Assembly (NCBI GenBank): GCA_902760595.1
Contig: CACWHI010000002.1
Span: forward strand, 1 to 64,000
DNA from: an uncultured Eubacteriales bacterium
Lineage (GTDB): Bacteria > Bacillota > Clostridia > Christensenellales > Aristaeellaceae
Length of the DNA: 64,000 nucleotides
Reading direction: 5' to 3'
Shown here: one piece after another, positions 36,814-44,800 of the stretch
Position numbering within the stretch: position 1 is the stretch's first letter
How the letters are laid out: every line of letters begins with the position of its first letter
Made by a program: the position numbers and the translations under genes
Notes under the pieces: model-generated
Databases searched by the model: none
What the model saw: the letters and a program-made list of their open reading frames with translations, nothing else
Told to the model about the DNA's origin: nothing

Positions 36814-38298
36814 ATGAAAAAAACGCTCTCCCTTCTGCTCTGTCTTTGCCTGATGGGCAGCCTGGTGAGCCTCGTCTCCGCGGAAGAGGCCGGTGAAGCC
36901 CGGCAGGACCGTCTGTCGGTCACCCGGCACACCGCCGTCATCCAGGGCAGAGAGATCGCCTATACCGCCACCGCCGGCACCCTGGCGATGACCCTCCCGC
37001 AGGGCCAGTGCGACCTGTTTTTTACCGCCTATACGCTGGACGGCGTGGAGGATCCCGCATCGCGGCCCATTACCTTTGCCTGGAACGGCGGTCCCGGCGC
37101 GGCTTCCGCCTTTGTGAACCTGGGCTTCATGGGCCCGGAGCGCGTGGAATTTGACGAAAACGGCAAGGTGCTGCGGGTCCCGTCCCGGGTGATCCCCAAT
37201 GACTGCTCGCTGCTGGACCTGACGGACCTCGTGTTCATCGACCCTGTCGGCACGGGCTATTCCCGGGCCGCGGAGGGTACGGACCCGAAAGCCTTCTACA
37301 GCTACACCGACGACATTGCTTCCGTCAGCGAATTCATCCGGCTGTACGTCAGCCGCAACGGGCGCTGGGCCTCGCCCAAGTACCTGGCCGGCGAGTCCTA
37401 CGGCACCGTAAGGAACGCGGGCGTCGCGGACTATCTGCTCAACAAAGCCCATATGGCGCTGAACGGCATCATGATGATCTCTTCCGCGAACAACTACGGC
37501 GCCGACGAGTTTAAGCCCGGCAACGACCTGCCCTACGTCTCGTTTTTCCCGACCTACGCGGCGATCGCCTGGTACCACAAAAAGGCGGCGGACAGCTTCC
37601 TCGCCATGAGCCTTGAAGACTTTATGCGGGAAGCGCGCGCCTTCGCGGAGGGCGAATACCAGGCCGCGCTGTTCAGGGGCGACCGCCTGGATACAGAGGA
37701 GAAGGAAGCCCTGGCGGCAAAAATGTCCGAGTACATCGGCCTCGACCGCCAGCTGATCCTGCGGCAAAATCTCCGGATCAACGGCGATACCTTCTGCACC
37801 GGCCTGCTCTCAGACGAGGCGCTGGTCGTCGGCCGGATCGACGGCCGCTACTCCGGCCCCGCCGTGTCCGGCAGTATGGAGGGCGGCGACGCCGACCCCT
37901 CCATGGCGGGCATCGTGGAAGCCTACACCGCCGCCATCAGCGACGTGATCGGCCGCGGGCTGGGCTATCAGACCGACCTGAGCTATGAGATCCTGAGCAA
38001 TGAAGTGAACGAAAAATGGGACTTTTCTCCCTTTTCCAACCGATACCTGAGCCAGGAGAAGATGATCCACGACTGCATGTCCAAGAACCCCTTCATGAAG
38101 GTCTGGGTGGTCTGCGGCTACTATGATCTGGCGACGCCCTTCTTCGCCGCTGAATGGACCTACGGCCACCTCTTCCTCAATGAGGAGTTCAAGAAAAACC
38201 TCTCCTTCACCTATTACCCGGCCGGGCATATGTTCTACCTGCACCAGGCCTCGCTCGAGCAGTTCCGCCGGGACGCCGAAAAATGGTTCGGCGCCTGA
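36814..38298 (+). CDS. Secreted serine carboxypeptidase (S10 family)
   Basis: A 494-residue exported peptidase. A signal peptide (about 1-23, ending LVSLVSA) precedes an alpha/beta-hydrolase with the S10 hallmarks: FAWNGGPGAASAFVNLGFMGPERV (oxyanion region), IDPVGTGYS, nucleophile serine in LAGESYGTVRNAG (about 194), Asp in VCGYYDLATP (about 437), and His in YYPAGHMFYLH (about 471). S10 enzymes remove C-terminal amino acids at acidic pH and are mostly eukaryotic lysosomal/vacuolar, but a bacterial branch exists. No lipobox or wall anchor is visible, so it is probably released. TATGAT at 36737 could be a -10 but lacks a convincing -35. Confidence 0.9.
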   Translation: MKKTLSLLLCLCLMGSLVSLVSAEEAGEARQDRLSVTRHTAVIQGREIAYTATAGTLAMTLPQGQCDLFFTAYTLDGVEDPASRPITFAWNGGPGAASAFVNLGFMGPERVEFDENGKVLRVPSRVIPNDCSLLDLTDLVFIDPVGTGYSRAAEGTDPKAFYSYTDDIASVSEFIRLYVSRNGRWASPKYLAGESYGTVRNAGVADYLLNKAHMALNGIMMISSANNYGADEFKPGNDLPYVSFFPTYAAIAWYHKKAADSFLAMSLEDFMREARAFAEGEYQAALFRGDRLDTEEKEALAAKMSEYIGLDRQLILRQNLRINGDTFCTGLLSDEALVVGRIDGRYSGPAVSGSMEGGDADPSMAGIVEAYTAAISDVIGRGLGYQTDLSYEILSNEVNEKWDFSPFSNRYLSQEKMIHDCMSKNPFMKVWVVCGYYDLATPFFAAEWTYGHLFLNEEFKKNLSFTYYPAGHMFYLHQASLEQFRRDAEKWFGA

Positions 38299-38331
38299 TC
38301 CGACCGGCCAGGCGCCGCATATGCCGTTTTC

Positions 38332-38508
38332 TCATGGGATCTGCTGGTAGGCGGTAAATACCCGTTCCGCGCTGTTTTCGTCCTTGCCCATGGCCCGGAT
38401 GCCCATGCCCTGCAGCCCTTTCTGATCGGTGGGGAAGCCGTTGTCGATCGAGAGGAAGCCGTAGGCGGGGATATCCGCGTCATATGTTCACGTGAGCCCC
38501 AGCCAGAA
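38332..38508 (-). pseudogene. Unidentified C-terminal gene fragment with an internal TGA
   Basis: On the minus strand one frame reads RRFWLGLT, then a TGA (about 38483-38485), then TYDADIPAYGFLSIDNGFP and DQKGLQGMGIRAMGKDENS to a stop at 38332-38334. The two sides look like one coding sequence interrupted by TGG to TGA. I do not recognise the family. It overlaps the tail of the repeat-protein reading frame and no upstream part of the gene remains. Confidence 0.35.
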
Positions 38509-38941
38509 GCGGCGGAGATGATATGTTATTCAAAAGGACTGCCGTTCCGGCAGTCCTGATTTCCCGTGTATTCCGTTCTGTTACAGAAGCTTCCGCAGGA
38601 GCCCCCTTACTTTTTTTCAAAAAATCCTCATCGAGATATGTCGTGGTGTCGCCAAAGAACCCCGGCATGCTGCTGCCGACACGGTCGCCGTCAGCGTCAT
38701 AATGCGTTTTCTCGAAGATACCGTTCCAGGTGCTGCCGATACGATGACCGTTCGCGTCATAGTGGTTTGTGCTGCCGAAGAAGCCTTCCCTGCTGGTCCC
38801 CACACGGTGGCCCTGGGCATCGTAATGCACCGTATCGCCAAAAAATCCCGGGCGGGAGCTGCCGATCTTCTTACCGTTCTGGTCGTAATAAACGGTATCC
38901 CCAAACCAGCCTTCTCTGCTGATGATCTTCTTCTTTGACAT
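38480..38941 (-). CDS. Small protein of 21-residue tandem repeats, probably frameshifted near its end
   Basis: A 153-codon frame beginning MSKKKIISRE. Residues 11-97 are four to five tandem copies of a ~21-residue unit of the form GFFGDTVHYDAQGHRVGTSRE, each giving a beta-hairpin with YD-x2-G turn; the fourth is one residue short. No signal peptide is visible. The C-terminal ~45 residues look unnatural: a minus-strand terminator hairpin (38535-38557) lies inside them. At a run of seven T (38611-38617, seven A in the mRNA) one extra base would give DFLKKK followed by a stop at 38607-38609, so the native protein is probably ~111 residues. ATG follows GAGGG by eight bases. Function unknown. Confidence 0.6.
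   Translation of the reverse strand: MSKKKIISREGWFGDTVYYDQNGKKIGSSRPGFFGDTVHYDAQGHRVGTSREGFFGSTNHYDANGHRIGSTWNGIFEKTHYDADGDRVGSSMPGFFGDTTTYLDEDFLKKSKGAPAEASVTERNTREIRTAGTAVLLNNISSPPLLAGAHVNI
38532..38557 (-). terminator. Terminator hairpin inside the repeat-protein reading frame
   Basis: Minus-strand arms AGGACTGCCG (38557-38548) and CGGCAGTCCT (38544-38535) with a 3-base loop, followed by TTT. Its position inside an apparent reading frame argues that the true stop is upstream of it. Confidence 0.65.
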
Positions 38942-39010
38942 CGATCATTCCCTCCCCATACTTCATGCCGCGGCAGCTGTGTTTGATCATAGAGAATGTC
39001 CACCCCTGTT

Positions 39011-39039
39011 ATTCTAACAGAAATGCCGGGATATCGCAA
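39011..39039 (-). promoter_or_regulatory. Promoter of the repeat-protein gene
   Basis: Minus-strand TTGCGA (39039-39034), 17 bp spacer, TAGAAT (39016-39011), about 70 bp before the ATG at 38941. Confidence 0.55.
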
Positions 39040-39119
39040 GGCTTTCCCGCGGATCCTTCAGATCAGCCTCAGGCTTCATAACGGCTCAAAAAACTGCAAA
39101 TTCTTTGCGCCAATGGCTA

Positions 39120-39148
39120 TTGACATTCTCGGTATTAAGTGTTATACT
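39120..39148 (+). promoter_or_regulatory. Promoter of the tRNA-Pro gene
   Basis: Perfect TTGACA (39120-39125), 17 bp spacer, TATACT (39143-39148), about 90 bp before the mature tRNA 5' end. Confidence 0.8.
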
Positions 39149-39237
39149 CTGCTCTGTTGGTCGGATTCAGGCGCGCTCATGCCCCAACATTCAAGCGCGC
39201 CGGAAGCAAAAATCGCTGATCCTACCGCGGTTCTCAT

Positions 39238-39314
39238 CTGGGTGTAGCGCAGCTTGGTAGCGTGCTTGAATGGGGTTCAAGAGGTCGAGAGTTCAAATCT
39301 CTCCACCCAGACCA
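39238..39314 (+). tRNA. tRNA-Pro (anticodon GGG)
   Basis: A complete 77-base cloverleaf with encoded CCA. Acceptor stem CTGGGTG pairs with CACCCAG; the D arm is GCGC-AGCTTGGTA-GCGT; the anticodon arm CTTGA-ATGGGGT-TCAAG gives anticodon GGG; the T arm is GAGAG-TTCAAAT-CTCTC; discriminator A (39311) and CCA 39312-39314. It decodes CCC/CCU proline codons. Its 3' end, from 39292, is the left attachment site of the integrated element that follows. Confidence 0.95.
39292..39312. repeat. Left attachment site (attL) in the tRNA-Pro 3' end
   Basis: The T-arm/acceptor segment ending CTCCACCCAGAC matches 48119-48139 at 20 of 21 bases, with 17 identical bases from 39296. Confidence 0.85.
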
Positions 39315-39318
39315 GCAA

Positions 39319-39352
39319 AAAAGTCCGAAAATAAAGGTTTTCGGGCTTTTTT
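39319..39352 (+). terminator. Terminator downstream of tRNA-Pro
   Basis: Arms AAAGTCCGAAAA (about 39320-39331) and TTTTCGGGCTTT (39338-39349), one G-U pair, followed by a T-run. It now lies inside the element and mirrors a similar hairpin right of attR. Confidence 0.75.
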
Positions 39353-39408
39353 CTTTGCCCAAAAACCGCTTACTACCCTATTACTACCCTATTTAGATTC
39401 TCATATGA

Positions 39409-39981
39409 TTATTGTGCCTTGTATAAATCTTGTATAAGATCCTCCACATTATTCATTGCTTTCATTTGAAGGTCTTCAGTAAAATGAAGATATAAATTGC
39501 ATGTGGTCTGGATATTGCTATGTCCCAAAATTTTACTAAGCAAATAGATATCTCCTCATGAAAGCAGGTAATTAACAGCAAATGTATGACGCAAGTCATG
39601 AAAGGTAAAATTACAAACGCCAATTTTCGTGGCATAACGCTTGACACTATGATACAATGTATTGACACCAATATGTTTACCCGTAGATGTTGTGAATACG
39701 AGATCATCTATACCTTCGGTATCCCATAAATCGCCAACACGAAGCCTCATTTCGTTTTGCTTTTTCCGATGGCGCTGCAAGAGTTGCATGACCGATGGAG
39801 CCGGCCTGATTGTCCGGCTTTTATGGCTCTTTGTTTCCTTATCAATCGAGTATTTTTTTGTCCCCTTATCCCGTTTGAGTTGCTGCTCAATGAGGATAGT
39901 ACCAGCCTCAAAATCAATATTATGATTGCCTTTGTCCGGCGAATCCTTTTTGCCAGCCCGCGCGCTGCTGACAGAAATCAT
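39409..39981 (-). pseudogene. Tyrosine integrase remnant
   Basis: The C-terminal half of a phage/ICE-type tyrosine recombinase. From 39920 down it reads DFEAGTILIEQQLKRDKG, a TLYHSVKRYA helix, the catalytic HDLRHTFAVNYLLS, then an in-frame TGA at 39556-39558, then GDIYLLSKILGHSNIQTT and CNLYLHFTEDLQ, which hold the second histidine box and the tyrosine nucleophile, to a stop at 39409-39411. The N-terminal ~190 residues of a normal ~380-residue enzyme are absent; the sequence before residue 20 is unrelated. It lies next to attL and pointed toward the tRNA, as expected for the element's own integrase. Confidence 0.88.
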
Positions 39982-40098
39982 TTTATCAGCACAAAAGCCT
40001 CAGTGCCGTATATCCAAAAGGTTGGAAAAATGAACGAAAAGCAGGAGATTTCCACGCTTATGGAAAAGAAACAAAAGAGAAAAAGGAGCGTGATCGAA

Positions 40099-40810
40099 AT
40101 GCTGACGATCCAAGAAAGATTGGGAGATTTACGGGCAGCGCGGGGCTTGAATTATGAACAGCTTGCCGAAGAAACCGGGCTATCCAAATCGGCGCTGCAG
40201 CAGTACGAAAACAACGAATTCAAAGATATCAGCCATTTTGCCATCATGAAGCTTGCGAAATATTACGGCGTGACCACCGATTATCTGCTCGGTCTTTCGG
40301 AAACAAAAAAGCACGCTGCCGACGACATCAACAGTCTGCGGCTGAGCGATGAATTGATCGAAATATTGCAGCAGGGGAAAATCAATGTGCCCCTGTTTTG
40401 TGAATTGTCTGCGCACAAGGATTTCCCCAAATTGCTGGCGGATATCGAACTATACGCCAATCGCTTTGCGTCCAAAGCGATAGAATTCCTGAACGCTTTC
40501 GTCAATACCGGGAGGGAGCAGATCATACAGAAAAGCAAACCGCTCCAGCCGGATCATTTTCTGGATATGTTGAGCGATGTTCAGATCGACGAAGGCAACT
40601 ATTTTGACAGGCGGATCCACGATGATTTGGACGTTATTGTGAAGGATATCCGGGAAGCGCACAAGGACAGAAGCGAAAGCGCCATGGACGATCCGAATTA
40701 CGATCCGGTCACCATCCTGACCAAAACACTCGATGAATTACAGAACTTCAAAGGCAGCGAGCTTGAAAAGAGGGTTTTCATTTTCTGTAAGTCAAACGGG
40801 ATCATTTTTT
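40099..40810 (+). pseudogene. XRE-family HTH regulator truncated by an IS30 fragment
   Basis: An N-terminal Cro/CI helix-turn-helix is intact: LTIQERLGDLRAARGLNYEQLAEETGLSKSALQQYENN, then LAKYYGVTTDYLLGLSETKKH. A helical region follows for about 170 residues. At about 40805 the frame runs into antisense IS30 sequence and continues only as nonsense to 40944, so the native C-terminus is lost. ATG 40099 has AAGGAG ten bases upstream; an in-frame ATG at 40030 is an alternative start. It probably regulated element excision or transfer. Confidence 0.7.
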
Positions 40811-41557
40811 CAAAACTGACGGACGATCATTCGGATTCACCGCCATGTATTCCCGATAATCCTTATAGGTACGACCGTTCAAGTAGCGATGATCCTCACG
40901 CTTCTTGTAGGTATTTGCCTTCTTCCTGGATATTTTCCGGCTGACCTGCCGGCGCAGATCCATAGGACCAATGTCAACAAGGCCCTCGAAGACATTATTT
41001 TCAATGTAGGTATAGAGGGTCTTCTCACTCAGGCCAATTTCCGGATGTGCCTGAAGAATAGCAAAAGGGGAAAGTCCCTGCTTCAGGAGCGGCTTGATCT
41101 TTTCCCCCAGGGCTTTGGCTTCCTGGGTCGTAATGTTATATCCCGATCTGGAATCCACGAGCGTGGTTTCATACTCGCGCTGGGCATCGGCGGGATCGTA
41201 GATATACTTATCAAAACGGCAGTGGCTGTAATTACTGCATCCGTTGCAAGCTCCGGGGGAACGATCCCTTCTCTTGCAGGTGAACGGTTTGAAATCCTCG
41301 CATGCGGGGAAGCATTCCCGGCCGTATTTGCAGTGCTTGTAGTTGGCACATTCCCGCGGCAAGGTACACTTGTACTTCAACTTTCGATGCAGCTTGATTT
41401 CTTTCCCGACAGTGGAATTGTCTTTGCCGATCGTCCTGGCTATTGCTGTCTTGGTGGACCCATGCCTGATTCCGGTTTCGATGATCCTCCTTTCCTTAGA
41501 GACGAGATGGCTGACTTCTTTATTGGAATCCTTGTTGTCCTTCCTTTCCGAAGGCAT
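40802..41557 (-). mobile_element. IS30-family transposase, 3'-truncated
   Basis: A 251-residue N-terminal portion of an IS30 transposase. The HTH segment reads VSKERRIIETGIRHGSTKTAIARTIGKDNSTVGKEIKLHR; a cysteine-rich zinc-binding stretch follows (LPRECANYKHCKYGRECFPACEDF, CNGCSNYSHC); then LSPFAILQAHPEIGLSEKTLYTYIE. The DDE catalytic domain, normally beginning just after the RTYKDYREYMA region, is missing: the frame ends at the junction with the HTH regulator. It therefore cannot transpose by itself. The upstream end of the insertion sequence was not located with confidence. Confidence 0.85.
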
Positions 41558-41717
41558 TGTCAGGCGTTCCGATTATACAGAAGTGAACGACTTATTTCCA
41601 TCATCGTTTATTTGGATTCTCTTGTACGACTTGCTTCCACTTACCGCCCCCTGCACTGGAAGTAACCTTTTCACTTCAGCGTCGATGACAAAGAATGACA
41701 TTGATCTGAAAAAAGTC

Positions 41718-41746
41718 TTGAAATGCAGTCGTGTTTTCAGTATAAT
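41718..41746 (+). promoter_or_regulatory. Promoter of the 1595-residue secreted protein gene
   Basis: TTGAAA (41718-41723), 17 bp spacer, perfect TATAAT (41741-41746), 97 bp before the ATG. Confidence 0.8.
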
Positions 41747-41843
41747 AAGTGTGTGCTTTGGCCTAAAACACAGCCAAGAATGAATAGGTAATAAGAATAG
41801 TAAAGAGATACCCGAACTCACTACTTGAGCAGGAGGAATCATC

Positions 41844-44800
41844 ATGAAAACTGGTCGTATTCTCATCATAACCATTCTTCTGGCATCTATTATGGTATTT
41901 TTATTGCCTTCCACATCGGTCAATGCGGCATCAAAGCTCCTTATTTCTTCTCCTGATGATGGTGATTTGGTTTCGTGGAATGAGAGTCTTAAAATTTCAT
42001 GGAATACTATCGATAATGCTGCTGGCTATTATGTCAGGGTAAAGAATCTTGAAACCAACGCTATGCTCGTTGACAGTGCATGGACAACGAGTAAAAGCTA
42101 TACAATAAAGAGCAGTTCAATACCACATAGTGATGCAGGATACAGGATTTGGGTAGGCGCTGTTGCGTCTTCATCTGATACTGCCAGCGATACATTTACA
42201 AGCGATACAATTGAAATATATATTGCGGCGGAGCCTGAAATATCGGATGTTTACGCGAGCAATACTACCCAAACCAGTGTTGTTCTTTCTATGACGATTG
42301 ATAAAAACAACGGCAAAAGCATTACAGATTATGGCTTCTACCTTGGAACCAGTTCCAAAGTCAGCAGTATGGAAAAATATAGTTATGGTTCCACCACAAA
42401 AGGAACAAAAACAAAAACGATAACAGGGCTTACGCCCGGTACAACGTATTACTTTAGGGCTTTTGCTGAAAATGCTGTCGGGGAGAAATACTCGGATGCG
42501 TATAGTTTTGTTACTGCCGGGGGTAAATTGAACGATCCTATTATTACCTATCCGATAGATGGTAATACATATTTTACAGGCAGCAGCATTAAGCTGCAAT
42601 GGGACGGCGTTGATAATGCGGATGGGTACACTTACCATATCAAACAACTTGTTGGAACGCCTGATCGAACCAACAATAATGAAGCAAGCGAGGATTACTG
42701 GACGGGAAGTGTTTCTTCATCCCGCTATTACTATAATTTCAATTCATCTAATTTGATAGCAGGATATTGGTACAAATTTGTGGTTGAAGCCTTTGCGGAC
42801 GGAATGGACTCATCGTATTCTGACTACTGTTATATCTATGTTGATCAAAAACATTTGGACGATCCTGTTATATCCTATCCAGTAAACGGAAACACATATC
42901 CTTCGGGATCAAGCATTAAGCTTCAATGGAATACTGTATCCGGCGCAGATGGTTATCGCTATCATATCAAACAGCTTGTTGGAACACCTGATCCATCCAG
43001 TAATAATGAAGACAGTGTCAATACATGGAGCAATACGACAGCTAATACGTATTATACATTAAGCTCTGGAAATGTAAAGGGCGGTTATTGGTACAAGTTT
43101 GTTGTTGAAGCCTATGCTTCTGATGCGGCTTCCTCTTACTCTGATTATTGTTATGTTTATATTGAAAAAAGTTCACTGTCGAACCCGATTGTTGTTGCTC
43201 CTGTAAATACAGCAACATATAGTGGATATTCAAACATCAAATTTGATTGGAATGCTGTTACAAACGCTGATGGGTATAATATTTTTATCAAACGGTTAAG
43301 TGGGATACCCGACCGAACAAATGATAATGAGCCGTCTTTAGCCTCCTGGACGGATTTTACAGCGTCAAATGTCACGGAGTATTCTCTTGCATCCAGTAAT
43401 TTTGTTCCTGGATACTGGTATAAATTTGTGGTTGAGGCGTATGCGGATGGCTTTAATCCATCCTGGTCTGAATGGGTCTATTGCTTTGTTGAAGAAAACC
43501 ATTTGGATGACGCAACCATTTCAACTCCTTCCAATTGGGCCGAAGTAACCGCAGGAAGCAGCATTGCAGTGGATTGGAACGATGTTTCAGGGGCGACGGG
43601 ATATCGGTGCCATATCAAGCAGTTAGTGGGTGAACCTGATACCGGAAATACGAATGAATTGGCTGCCAACACCTGGAGAGAAGATTGCGGTACAACAAGC
43701 AAATACACATTAAGCGCATCGAAGATCACGACAGGTTACTGGTACAAATTTATAGTAGAAGCCTATTCTTCCACGGCTTCCAGTTGGTCGAACACAGTTT
43801 ATGTGTATGTGGCGGAGCCCGGATCGTTGGAAAGGCCGGTAATTACATCTCCTCTTGCCAGAAAAGATTATCAGACAGGCAATGATATTCGCTTTACCTG
43901 GAATAAAGTGGATAATGCGACCAGTTATACCTATTATATCAAGCAGCTTGTTGGTGAACCAGATTCTTCCGACAATGAATTAGCCTCCCAAACGTGGACA
44001 GGAACCACTGGCGCTTCTTCTCGCAGATTTATTTTATCCGGTGAATATATACAGCCCAATACATGGTATAAGTTTGTGGTACAGGCAAAAGCCGATGGCT
44101 ATGACAGCAGTTGGTCAAAATATACCTATATCAAAGTTCCGGATCGAGAAGATTGGATATATTTTGTTCTTGGAAGCAATATGGTTAACGTCGGCGAAGA
44201 AGCGTTTGCGGATAATGCGCTCCTTCGCACCTTTGACGCGAGTTCAAGTAATCTGATGGTCATTGAAAGCGCGGCATTCAAAAATTGCGTGAATCTGAAA
44301 AGCATTAATTTGCCGGAGTCTGTTTATGATATTGCCGATGATGCATTTACGAATTGCCCTAACTTAACCATCCATTGTATCGCTGGCTCTTATGCAGAAA
44401 GTTTTGCTATTAGCAAAGGAATCCCAACGGAAGTGCATGGCGTTGCAAAAGAAACGGATATCTTGCAGCTTTCGCAATCCGAATGGTCGATCCCCACAGT
44501 GGATGCGGCACAGGCAGCCATCCGTGTTACCAGTTCTGCTGTGTGGTCAGCAACTTCTAATAGCAGTTGGCTAACACTAAACAAGCAAACTGGCAATGAT
44601 GGGGATAGCGTGATTTTGAGTGTTTCCAAGAATACAGGCTCTGCCCGCACAGCTATGGTTACTTTTACCTGCGGCGAGGCGTCTGCCGTCATTCGAGTGG
44701 CACAGAACACATCTGCGTCTCATAATTGTTCTTTGCAGGCGCTTCCGAACTTCTGGGAGCCTAATAGTGACCAATTGACCCGTGAAATTGTAGTTCAAAG

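Noticed and set aside
38290..38316. Terminator after the S10 carboxypeptidase
   Set aside because: GGCGCCTG and CAGGCGCC pair perfectly, but no T-run follows directly.
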